Below are positions 1 through 6,781 of a DNA stretch of 8,695 nucleotides, one piece after another. Origin of the DNA: an uncultured Porphyromonadaceae bacterium (lineage in GTDB: Bacteria > Bacteroidota > Bacteroidia > Bacteroidales > Muribaculaceae); NCBI GenBank assembly GCA_947178565.1, contig CAMWYV010000028.1:1-8695 (forward strand), in the 5' to 3' direction. The position numbers and the translations under genes were made by a program. The notes beneath the pieces are model-generated. The model saw only the letters and a list, made by a program, of their open reading frames with translations. It did not search any database and was not told the DNA's origin. Position 1 is the first letter of the stretch. Every line of letters starts with the position of its first letter.

Positions 1-54
1 GGCATACGATATTCCTCTACGTCTAGTGGGATCTGAGATGTGTATAAGATACAT
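1..54 (+). other. Illumina Nextera i7 adapter left on the contig end (artefact)
   Basis: This is not genomic DNA. Bases 1-12 match the end of the P7 flow-cell sequence (GGCATACGAGAT). Bases 13-20, TCCTCTAC, equal exactly the oligo form of Nextera index N712 (read as GTAGAGGA). Bases 21-35 match GTCTCGTGGGCTCGG, and bases 36-54 match the Tn5 mosaic end AGATGTGTATAAGAGACAG. Forty-eight of 54 bases agree. The six differences, at 10, 25, 31, 34, 50 and 54, are all G-to-T or C-to-A, which points to systematic base-calling error or oxidative damage rather than biological divergence. The adapter sequences are recalled from knowledge. The GTG at 40 that opens a longer reading frame into the next gene lies inside the adapter and is spurious. 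Confidence 0.96.
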
Positions 55-2814
55 GTTTATATGGAGGAGAACGAGACCGTGATCGATGAGGTGGTCGTTA
101 CAGGTTATAGTTCAACAAAGAAGGCAGCGTTTACCGGTGCGGCATCAGTTGTCAACGGTGATGTTGTTGACCGCAAGAGCGATGTCAACTTCGTGAAGTC
201 ACTCGAAGGTCAGGTTACCGGTTTCCAGTACAACAGCGCAACAAGCTCACCCGGTACCTGGAGCTCAGTCTATATCCGTGGTATGGGTTCGCTCAGCAGT
301 TCTCCGCATCCCCTTTATGTGATTGACGGTATTCCCGTTAACTCTGATTATGATACTATGGACGATAGCGATAATTCATTTGACCCGATGGCTGCTTACA
401 ACCCCAGCGATATCGAAAGCGTGACAGTGCTCAAGGATGCTGCGGCGACCGCGATTTACGGTTCACGTGCTGCAAACGGCGTTATCGTGATCACCACCAA
501 GAAAGGCGGTCAGAGCAAGCTCAATGTTACATTCGAGACACGTCAGGGTTTTGTGTCTATGGGTAATAATAACATGAAGTTTGCCAATTCTCAGAGCACG
601 ATGGATCTGTTCGCCAAAGGTATGGCGGCTCGTACCGGTCTTACATACGACTATACCTACAATTATTATCTCGATAAATATGCGTGGGATGGAAAAACAG
701 ATACCGACTGGATTGATGTGGTTACCCGCAAGGGATATTATTCCGACTATAATCTCTCTTTCAACGGTACTGTAGGAACAACAAATTATTATGCAAACCT
801 TAACTATAATAAGGCTAACGGTCTTGTTATAGCTTCGGACAATACCCGCTATTCAGGTCGTGTGAATCTCGATACCAAATACAAGTTTATTTCAGTAGGT
901 ATCAATACCTCATACAGCTACTCTATCAATAACGGCGCACCTCAGGATGGTGCTTTTGTGAATCCTCTTAACGGAGCCTTAGGTAGTCTGTTGCCTATGT
1001 ATGCTCCCTATGTAGGTGAAGGGGCTGACAGAAGATATGCTCATATCACCGAGTACAATCCGTTGGCTGTATGGGATCCCGAACTCGGTAATATTAATGA
1101 AGTTACCAACCAGACTATCAATGCCAATCCTTGGATGCGTATCGATTTCGGCAAAGGCATCTGGGCTAAGACCAACTTCGGCGCGAATATCATGGATCAG
1201 CGTCAGTATGACTACTGGAGTGCTGTCTATAACCCGCAGGCTTGGGATTACAATGGCGTAGGTCAGCAGTATAACTCCAAGACTACCACTCTCACATGGA
1301 CCAATACCCTCGGCTGGAACTATAAATTCGGTGAAAATGCCATAGACCTTCTTTTCGGTCAGGAAATGCAGCGTTACAACTACTGGTATGAATATTACGC
1401 CGGCTATGATTTACCATTTGCCGATTCAGGTATGCGCGATCTCACAACCGCAGGTAATACGGAGATGGGTGCTCAGTATTATAAGAGTGAATCACGTCTC
1501 GCATCATACTTCATGGACCTTCACTACAGCTTCGCTGACCGTTACTATATTTCCGGTTCTTACCGTCGTGACGGCAGCTCTGTGTTCGGTGCCAAGAAAC
1601 GTTGGGGTAACTTCTGGAGTGTCGGCGGTAAATGGCGTGTGACAGAAGAGGCTTTCCTCAAAGGTAACCGTGCTCTCACCAATCTTGCTCTCCGTATAAG
1701 CTACGGTACTGTAGGTAACCAGTCGCTTCCCTCGCTGTATGCCGCCCGCGGATACTATGCGGCAGGCTATAACTATGCCGGAGTGCCCGGTATGGTGCCC
1801 GCGCAGATTTCCAACCCGAACCTTACATGGGAAACATCCAAGAAGTTTGACGTCGGCTTTGACGCATCATTGTTCAATCGTGTAAACTTTACATTCGACT
1901 ACTATAACGAGCTGACTGACGATGCCCTGTATAGCGTACCCTTGTCTTATACAACCGGTCTCGGTTCATCATATCGCAACATCGGTAAGATCAGAAACAG
2001 CGGTATTGAGTTCGGCGTAAACGGCACGGCTTTCTACAACAACGACATACTTGTGACACTCTTCGGCAATATCACCTGGAATAAAAATAAGGTGATTAAG
2101 CTTGCGAACGGTTCTATTACCGGCAATTATCAGATAATTGAGGAGGGACGTCCGTACCAGCAGTACTACCTCCCTGAGTATTATGGCGTGGATCCCGAGA
2201 CCGGAAAGGCTCTTTTCTATAAGAATGCTCCCGGAACAGTAGATGATGCCGGAAACGACATAAGTGATGAACTTACCACTGAGCTTGTAAATGCATCCAA
2301 GCGTTATATGGGCAGTCCGTCACCTAAAGTGTTCGGCGCATTCGGAGTCAATGCCAATGCATACGGTTTCGACTTTTCGATGCAGTTCAATTACCGTCTC
2401 GGAGCAAAAATATATAATGCCGCCCGCATGTACACCGGTTGGGCTATGGATGATGAGAGTAAGCCGCTACAGACGGTTGTTGACAATTCATGGACTCCGG
2501 AGAATCCCAATGCTAAATATCCCCAGTATATTTATGGTGACCCCAACAATACCCTCGGTCACTCTTCACGTTGGTTGATGAACGGCAGCTATCTGCGCCT
2601 GAGCAATATCACATTCGGATATACTCTTCCCGCTAAGTTGACTCATAAAGCACTTATGCAGAAGGTGCGTTTCTACACTACATTCGACAATATCCACACC
2701 TGGACCGCATCTGATTTTATCGGCTACAATCCCGAAACATATGCAAGCGGTATTATCACCTGGCAGTATCCGGCAATATTCACATTCACCGGCGGTGTGC
2801 AGATAACATTCTAA
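55..2814 (+). CDS. SusC/RagA-family TonB-linked outer membrane transporter, 5'-truncated
   Basis: Outer-membrane beta-barrel that, with a SusD-type lipoprotein lid, imports glycan fragments or peptides using energy from TonB-ExbBD. The visible 919 residues begin in frame at base 55, just before the family's TonB-box-like segment IDEVVVTGY (fragment residues 10-18). The plug domain follows, with the hallmark YVIDGIPV at about 88-95 and LKDAAATAIYGSRAANGVI at about 126-144. The rest is rich in aromatic beta-strand sequence and ends in phenylalanine (GVQITF), as outer-membrane barrels usually do. Full SusC proteins are about 1000-1100 residues, so roughly 100 or more are missing: the signal peptide and the carboxypeptidase-regulatory-like domain. 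The loss is from the contig end, not mutation, and the remaining frame is intact. The SusD partner starts 36 bp downstream and is presumably cotranscribed. The substrate cannot be inferred. Confidence 0.96.
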   Translation, partial: VYMEENETVIDEVVVTGYSSTKKAAFTGAASVVNGDVVDRKSDVNFVKSLEGQVTGFQYNSATSSPGTWSSVYIRGMGSLSSSPHPLYVIDGIPVNSDYDTMDDSDNSFDPMAAYNPSDIESVTVLKDAAATAIYGSRAANGVIVITTKKGGQSKLNVTFETRQGFVSMGNNNMKFANSQSTMDLFAKGMAARTGLTYDYTYNYYLDKYAWDGKTDTDWIDVVTRKGYYSDYNLSFNGTVGTTNYYANLNYNKANGLVIASDNTRYSGRVNLDTKYKFISVGINTSYSYSINNGAPQDGAFVNPLNGALGSLLPMYAPYVGEGADRRYAHITEYNPLAVWDPELGNINEVTNQTINANPWMRIDFGKGIWAKTNFGANIMDQRQYDYWSAVYNPQAWDYNGVGQQYNSKTTTLTWTNTLGWNYKFGENAIDLLFGQEMQRYNYWYEYYAGYDLPFADSGMRDLTTAGNTEMGAQYYKSESRLASYFMDLHYSFADRYYISGSYRRDGSSVFGAKKRWGNFWSVGGKWRVTEEAFLKGNRALTNLALRISYGTVGNQSLPSLYAARGYYAAGYNYAGVPGMVPAQISNPNLTWETSKKFDVGFDASLFNRVNFTFDYYNELTDDALYSVPLSYTTGLGSSYRNIGKIRNSGIEFGVNGTAFYNNDILVTLFGNITWNKNKVIKLANGSITGNYQIIEEGRPYQQYYLPEYYGVDPETGKALFYKNAPGTVDDAGNDISDELTTELVNASKRYMGSPSPKVFGAFGVNANAYGFDFSMQFNYRLGAKIYNAARMYTGWAMDDESKPLQTVVDNSWTPENPNAKYPQYIYGDPNNTLGHSSRWLMNGSYLRLSNITFGYTLPAKLTHKALMQKVRFYTTFDNIHTWTASDFIGYNPETYASGIITWQYPAIFTFTGGVQITF

Positions 2815-2850
2815 GATTAGATATTGGAAACAAATACAAGAAAAAGACTT

Positions 2851-4326
2851 ATGAAAAATATATTTATCAAGGCAATGGCGGGACTTCTCCTCGCGGCATC
2901 GGCTACCGCCTGCGGAGACAAGTTCCTTGATACCAAAATATATAACGGTATTGACCTTGACACCGGGCTCAACAGTGTTGAAAACATAGGCAATGCCCTT
3001 AACGGATGTTACTACCGTTTCTATCAGTACTATTTTGCCGGTAACTATAGCACCGTGATAGGTGATGTCGCTTCCGACCTGACATACATTCATGGTAATA
3101 CCGGTCACTTCAAGACTATCTTTAATTTCACCTATCAGGCAACCGACAGTTACCTTACGAATATCTGGAACGTCGGTTACAAAGTGATTGACAACTCTTC
3201 CCGTGTTATCAAGGCTTGTAACGAACTATCAGAAGATGCGACCGCATCTGAGAAGGAAGAGCTTGATCTTTATAAGGCTGAGGCACTGTCTCTCCGCGCA
3301 TACGCCACCCTTTCACTGACCAATATTTTCGGACATCAGATTAAGGTCAATGGTCAGGATTTTTCAAATGAACTCGGTGTGGTGGTGGTTGACGAGCCTA
3401 TCGAGGCTTATGCCGAGGTGGAGCGTGCTACTGTAGGAGACTGCTATACGGCTATAGTTAAGGATCTTACCACGGCAATCGCTCTTTTTGACGCGGTTGG
3501 TGACCGTCAGGATCTCTATGTATTCGGTAAAGCTGCCGCTTACGGTCTCCTCGCCCGTACATACACTTATATGGAGAACTGGTCGGGCGCACGTCAGGCT
3601 GCTGCTGATGCCATTGCTGAAAGCGGCATCACTTCGCTTACTTACAGCCCGGCGGCTTACAAGGCACTCTATAATACCGCTTCATCAAATAATGAGAGTA
3701 TGTTTGCGCTGGCTATCACACCAAGCAATAACTGGAGCGCCAATTCTGCCGGTACTCTGTTCACTACCTACGGTCTTTCACCGTCACCCTATCTGTTGTC
3801 TCTATACTCTGCCGATGATTGCCGCAGATCTATCATCACTTTCACTATTGATGAAAATGACAACATCCGTTATGACGGTGGTAAATTCGGGGCATACGCT
3901 TATAGTAACGCTGCTTATGCGACCAACTACCTGATCAATGCTCCCGAAATGTTCCTCATCCAGGCTGAGGCATATCTGAATGATGGTGCCGGCAATATCA
4001 CCGAGGCTCAGAAAGCTCTGTTTGTTGTCGCTCACCGTAATCCGGACATCGCTGACGCAACCGATCTTCCCTCTGATGCTGCCGGTCTGATGAATTTCAT
4101 CCAGGAAGAACGTGCACGCGAACTCTTCCAGGAAGGACTCCGTCTCTGGGATCTCCGCCGCTGGAACAAGACCACCGGCCTTTCGGCTGCCGAATATCCT
4201 GCAATCAAGTGGCTTATCCAGCCCACTCAGGTAGGTAATTTCGTATATCCTATCCCTGAAGCGGAAATCAACGCCGGATTCGGTGTGGTTCAGACTCCCG
4301 GATGGTCAGATGTACGTCCTAAGTAA
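2851..4326 (+). CDS. SusD/RagB-family nutrient-binding surface lipoprotein
   Basis: Surface lipoprotein that captures substrate and closes over the neighbouring SusC barrel. It is 491 residues, usual for the family. I chose the ATG at 2851 because it gives a clean lipoprotein signal (MKNIF, a hydrophobic stretch, then SATAC) with lipidated Cys21. An in-frame TTG at 2824 would only add a polar nine-residue extension. After Cys21 comes GDKFLDTK, like the CxxFLD start common in SusD proteins. The N-terminal half is the helical TPR-like SusD fold (for example LYKAEALSLRAYATLSLTNIFG). The C-terminal RagB/SusD domain shows MFLIQAEAYLN, then EERARELFQEGLRLWDLRRW, a very characteristic family signature, and ends near YPIPEAEINA. 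It follows SusC by 36 bp and is the last gene before a terminator. Ligand unknown. Confidence 0.96.
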   Translation: MKNIFIKAMAGLLLAASATACGDKFLDTKIYNGIDLDTGLNSVENIGNALNGCYYRFYQYYFAGNYSTVIGDVASDLTYIHGNTGHFKTIFNFTYQATDSYLTNIWNVGYKVIDNSSRVIKACNELSEDATASEKEELDLYKAEALSLRAYATLSLTNIFGHQIKVNGQDFSNELGVVVVDEPIEAYAEVERATVGDCYTAIVKDLTTAIALFDAVGDRQDLYVFGKAAAYGLLARTYTYMENWSGARQAAADAIAESGITSLTYSPAAYKALYNTASSNNESMFALAITPSNNWSANSAGTLFTTYGLSPSPYLLSLYSADDCRRSIITFTIDENDNIRYDGGKFGAYAYSNAAYATNYLINAPEMFLIQAEAYLNDGAGNITEAQKALFVVAHRNPDIADATDLPSDAAGLMNFIQEERARELFQEGLRLWDLRRWNKTTGLSAAEYPAIKWLIQPTQVGNFVYPIPEAEINAGFGVVQTPGWSDVRPK

Positions 4327-4340
4327 TTTAGACCAAACTC

Positions 4341-4359
4341 ATTACCGCCAAGCGGTAAT
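4341..4359 (+). repeat. Perfect 8-bp inverted repeat (hairpin) after the SusD gene
   Basis: ATTACCGC, a CAA loop, then GCGGTAAT forms an uninterrupted 8-bp stem starting 15 bases after the SusD stop codon. The following bases (ATATATTTC) contain only a weak T run, so it is a poor terminator alone. It may stabilise the 3' end of the SusCD transcript or be the first of two tandem stops, since a stronger terminator lies 25 bases further on. The structure is seen directly; the role is inferred. Confidence 0.55.
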
Positions 4360-4384
4360 ATATTTCATACTGAAAAATAATTAG

Positions 4385-4423
4385 GGAAAGGCGAGTCGTG
4401 AGACCCGCCTTTTCCGCTTTTTT
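4385..4423 (+). terminator. Intrinsic terminator of the SusC-SusD transcript
   Basis: GGAAAGGCG-A-GTC pairs with GAC-C-CGCCTTTTCC around a GTGA loop, a GNRA-type tetraloop. The long stem has one A-C mismatch and one bulged T. After GC it is followed by six T residues at 4418-4423. This is a standard rho-independent arrangement on the plus strand, 58 bases after the SusD stop. On the opposite strand the flanking T content is lower, so it probably works mainly for the plus strand. Confidence 0.85.
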
Positions 4424-4460
4424 CTTATATGAAATGATGCTTTTTGTGGAGTGGGAGAAT

Positions 4461-4493
4461 AAAAAACAGAGACGGCTCACGCAGTCTCTGTTT
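4461..4493 (-). terminator. Intrinsic terminator of the tRNA-Arg transcript
   Basis: On the minus strand, AAACAGAGAC, a 10-base loop, then GTCTCTGTTT forms a perfect 10-bp stem, with Ts running on to position 4461. It starts only three bases after the tRNA discriminator base, so it should end the tRNA precursor and anything reading through from the upstream operon. It faces the SusD terminator across about 37 bp, so the two convergent transcripts are each stopped. Confidence 0.88.
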
Positions 4494-4496
4494 CCG

Positions 4497-4570
4497 TGAC
4501 TCCTACAGGATTCAAACCTGTAACCTTCTGATCCGTAGTCAGATGCTCTATTCAGTTGAGCTAAGGAGCC
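4497..4570 (-). tRNA. tRNA-Arg, anticodon ACG
   Basis: Seventy-four bases fold into a full cloverleaf. The acceptor stem is GGCTCCT with AGGAGTC (one G-U pair); the D arm is GCTC/GAGC with a nine-base loop; the anticodon arm is TCTGA-CTACGGA-TCAGA, putting ACG at positions 34-36 after U33. The variable region is five bases (AGGTT), and the T arm is ACAGG-TTTGAAT-CCTGT. The discriminator is A, and no CCA is encoded (next bases CGG), so CCA must be added after transcription. ACG, normally edited to ICG, reads CGU, CGC and CGA arginine codons. It has its own promoter and terminator. No duplicated 3' end suggesting an integrated element is visible nearby. Confidence 0.97.
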
Positions 4571-4603
4571 ATGCTCCGACAGCCTGAGCTGCGTTTGCGA
4601 GTG

Positions 4604-4634
4604 CAAAGTTAAGGTAATTGCCTCAATCCACAAA
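4604..4634 (-). promoter_or_regulatory. Bacteroidales-type promoter of tRNA-Arg
   Basis: On the minus strand there is a -33 TTTG (complement of 4631-4634), a 19-base spacer, and a -7 element TAACTTTG (complement of 4604-4611). This matches the TTTG-N19..21-TAnnTTTG pattern known for the primary sigma factor of Bacteroides. Transcription should start near 4597, giving a leader of about 25 bases before the mature tRNA. Confidence 0.8.
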
Positions 4635-4694
4635 ATTTTTTCATTAAAAAGTATCTGCGAATTTATGTTGAAAATTTAAGCGGCAGTACTGTGC

Positions 4695-5195
4695 TCAAAG
4701 TAACGCCATGGCGATTTTTGCCGCACATTCTGCATCTGAGGCGGCATTATGGTGATTGTAGAAAGGTATTCCCAAAAATTCGGCGAGGTGTGGAAGTGAG
4801 AAGGAGGAGCAGAGAGTGCGGGGTATTGTGCGCCGCGCTTTTTCAAGGGTGCAGTAGAACGGCGGATCGGTATAGTCTATGCCGTAGCATCGGCAGGCGG
4901 CTTTGATGCAGTTCCGGTCAAATTTCTTGTTGTGGGCAACCAATGGCAGGTCACCGATGAATTCCGCGAGGTCGGTCCACACGTCACAAAACAGCCGTGC
5001 ATGCTCGGTATCTTTCATGCCGATGCCGTGAATGTTTTCAGTGAAGTAGCGGAAATAATATTCCGGCTCGGGACGAACCAGTTCATAAAACCGGTCTGTG
5101 ATACAGCCGTTTTCAACCTTTACAGCACCGATCGCGCAGATGCTGGTGGGATGATTGTTGGCTGTCTCGACATCGATTGCCACAAAATTATCCAT
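4695..5195 (-). CDS. DEDDh-family 3'-5' exonuclease (DnaQ-like)
   Basis: Predicted metal-dependent 3'-5' exonuclease of the RNase T/DnaQ fold, 166 residues and a single domain. The DEDDh residues are visible: motif I FVAIDVETAN with Asp8 and Glu10, motif II HNKKFDRN with Asp93, and motif III HHNAASDAE with His149 and Asp154. The PEPEYYFRYFTENIHGI segment (about 43-58) resembles the region between motifs in PolC/epsilon-type exonucleases. It is not necessarily the replicative proofreading subunit; no polymerase-binding region is recognised. The ATG at 5195 overlaps the ispH stop by 8 bp (ATGGATAA), suggesting translational coupling; a GTG one codon earlier is possible. It is the last gene of the porQ-cmk-ispH operon. 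No hairpin terminator separates it from the tRNA promoter region downstream. Exact substrate (DNA or RNA) unknown. Confidence 0.9.
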   Translation of the reverse strand: MDNFVAIDVETANNHPTSICAIGAVKVENGCITDRFYELVRPEPEYYFRYFTENIHGIGMKDTEHARLFCDVWTDLAEFIGDLPLVAHNKKFDRNCIKAACRCYGIDYTDPPFYCTLEKARRTIPRTLCSSFSLPHLAEFLGIPFYNHHNAASDAECAAKIAMALL

Positions 5196-6069
5196 CACTC
5201 CTGTCGCTGTTGTTTATCTCAAGAACCTTTGCCTTTACATCTTCCATGAGCCATCGCGGGGTAGAGGTTGCACCGCATATTCCGATGCTCTCGGCGGCGG
5301 TTAGCCATCCGGGGTTGATATCGCGCGGATTAGCTATAAGGTGCGTGCGTGGATTTACTGCCGTGCACTCGGCGCACAGCACCTTGCCGTTGCTGCTTTT
5401 GGCCCCGCTGACAAAGAGCACGACATCGTGGGCGGCTGCAAACCGGCGCAAACTTTCCGCTCTGCCGCTCACCTGCCGGCAGATAGTGTCGAAGTGCTCG
5501 AAACGGGTGTCTTTGTTCTTGCGACGGTTGATTTCCTCAATCATCGCGGAGAATCCCTGGGGGGACTTGGTGGTTTGTGAATAGAGGCTTATTCCGCGCG
5601 AAAAATCAACCTTGTTCAGGTCGGCAACGCTTTCGGCAACAATCGCTTTGCCGTCGGTCTGTCCAACAAGTCCGTTTACCTCTGCATGACCGTTTTTGCC
5701 ATATATCACAATCTGAGTATCGGGATCTGTATCGCAAGTATGCTTGATACGTTGCTGTAGCTTAAGCACGACCGGACAGGTGGCATCGATAATCTCGATA
5801 TTGTTTTCCTTGGCGATACGGTAGGTGGACGGCGGTTCGCCGTGCGCCCTCAGGAGTACGGTCACATCATGGAGGTTGGCGAGTTCATCATGAGTGATGG
5901 TGATGAGTCCGCGGCTACGCAGGCGTTCCACTTCATCGCTGTTGTGCACAATATCACCGAGGCAGTAGAGAGTACCGCATTTGTCAAGCACCTCTTCCGC
6001 CTTACGGATTGCGGTGACTACTCCGAAGCAGAATCCTGATTCGGAATCAATCTCAACAGTCGCGCCCAT
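5188..6069 (-). CDS. ispH: 4-hydroxy-3-methylbut-2-enyl diphosphate reductase
   Basis: Cytosolic iron-sulfur enzyme that makes the last step of the MEP pathway, reducing HMBPP to isopentenyl and dimethylallyl diphosphate. It is 293 residues, close to the usual bacterial length. The three cluster-binding cysteines are present: Cys14 in SGFCFGV, Cys98 in DATCP and Cys197 in DTICRQ. Substrate-binding and catalytic positions are also seen: His42 (VHNSDEV), His76 (RAHGE), His128 with the proton-donor Glu130 (GHAEVNGLVGQ), Thr166-Thr167 (SQTT) and a later SSN motif. The ATG at 6069 fits the family N-terminus. It overlaps the 3' end of cmk by 17 bp and its stop overlaps the exonuclease start by 8 bp, so its translation is probably coupled on both sides. 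There is no fused ribosomal protein S1 domain, which occurs in some other bacteria. Confidence 0.97.
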   Translation of the reverse strand: MGATVEIDSESGFCFGVVTAIRKAEEVLDKCGTLYCLGDIVHNSDEVERLRSRGLITITHDELANLHDVTVLLRAHGEPPSTYRIAKENNIEIIDATCPVVLKLQQRIKHTCDTDPDTQIVIYGKNGHAEVNGLVGQTDGKAIVAESVADLNKVDFSRGISLYSQTTKSPQGFSAMIEEINRRKNKDTRFEHFDTICRQVSGRAESLRRFAAAHDVVLFVSGAKSSNGKVLCAECTAVNPRTHLIANPRDINPGWLTAAESIGICGATSTPRWLMEDVKAKVLEINNSDRSDG

Positions 6070-6769
6070 TGACCTTTGCCTCGGTTTTATTGAACAGGTT
6101 CATCAGCCATTCTTCCTGTTGGGGGAGACTCATATCGGAGTTGTCCAGCACAACCGCATCATCAGCCTTGCGTAGCGGGCTTTCCTTTCTTGTTTCGTCA
6201 ATATGGTCGCGCTCAATCACATTGGCAAGCACATCCTCGTATGACGAGGGGGTGCCGTTCTGTTGCAGTTCAAGGTATCTGCGGTGTGCTCTTTTTTCGG
6301 GAGATGCGGTGACAAAAACTTTCATTTCCGCGTGTGGAAAAACTGTCGTACCGATGTCTCTGCCGTCCATCACTATACCTTTTTCAACTCCAAACCTCTG
6401 CTGCCTGTCGGTAAGAGCCTTGCGGACAGAATGGATAGCGGCAACGGGTGATACATGGTTGCTCACTTCAAGAGAACGGATAAGGTGCTCTACATCTTTG
6501 CCGTTCAGCAGAGTGTGCTGTCCTTCAGATGTCAAGGCAAAATCAATGTGAATGCTGTTGACCGCTTCAGACAGAGCGTCTTCATCAACCGTGCCGTCCG
6601 GCGCAATCATGCCGTTTTCCATCGCAAACAGGGTCACGGCGCGATACATGGCTCCGCTGTCAATATATCTGTAGCCGAGGTCGGCGGCGAGTTTCTTAGC
6701 CATAGTGCTTTTTCCGGATGATGAGTATCCGTCAATAGCGACTATAATTTTCTTATTCTGCTGAGTCAT
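6053..6769 (-). CDS. cmk: (d)CMP kinase (cytidylate kinase)
   Basis: Cytosolic kinase that transfers phosphate from ATP to CMP or dCMP, feeding pyrimidine nucleotide recycling. It is 238 residues, normal for the family. The Walker A loop is GYSSSGKST (residues 14-22), the variant usual in Bacteroidota rather than the GPAGSGKST of many other phyla. The nucleoside-monophosphate region shows RYIDSGAMYRAV (34-45). Further signatures are MDGRDIGTTVFP (134-145), SPEKRAHRRYLE (156-167) and ERDHIDETRKESPL (186-199), the lid region. The ATG at 6769 lies 12 bp after the porQ stop, and the gene end overlaps ispH by 17 bp. It should be transcribed from the promoter upstream of porQ, as no promoter fits in the 12-bp gap. 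Confidence 0.97.
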   Translation of the reverse strand: MTQQNKKIIVAIDGYSSSGKSTMAKKLAADLGYRYIDSGAMYRAVTLFAMENGMIAPDGTVDEDALSEAVNSIHIDFALTSEGQHTLLNGKDVEHLIRSLEVSNHVSPVAAIHSVRKALTDRQQRFGVEKGIVMDGRDIGTTVFPHAEMKVFVTASPEKRAHRRYLELQQNGTPSSYEDVLANVIERDHIDETRKESPLRKADDAVVLDNSDMSLPQQEEWLMNLFNKTEAKVNGRDC

Positions 6770-6781
6770 ATTCAGTGTGGT

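Noticed and set aside
40..54. GTG at 40 as the start codon of the SusC-like gene
   Set aside because: It lies within the mosaic-end part of the sequencing adapter, so the extra five residues are not genomic.
2824..2850. TTG at 2824 as the SusD start
   Set aside because: It would place nine polar residues ahead of a complete lipoprotein signal peptide that begins at the ATG at 2851.
2566..3108. 180-residue open frame on the minus strand
   Set aside because: It lies antisense to the strong SusC and SusD coding frames, resembles no known family and has composition expected of a shadow frame.
4497..4570. tRNA-Arg as an attachment site for an integrated element
   Set aside because: No integrase and no direct repeat of the tRNA 3' end was seen in the window.
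4328..4633. 101-residue minus-strand open frame
   Set aside because: It runs through the tRNA, both terminators and the tRNA promoter, so it is chance.
5177..5584. 135-residue plus-strand open frame opposite ispH
   Set aside because: The opposite strand encodes a complete IspH with all key residues; the frame shows no recognisable motif.
6069..6551. 160-residue plus-strand open frame opposite cmk
   Set aside because: It is a shadow of the complete cytidylate kinase, rich in Ser and Cys as expected of an out-of-frame reading.
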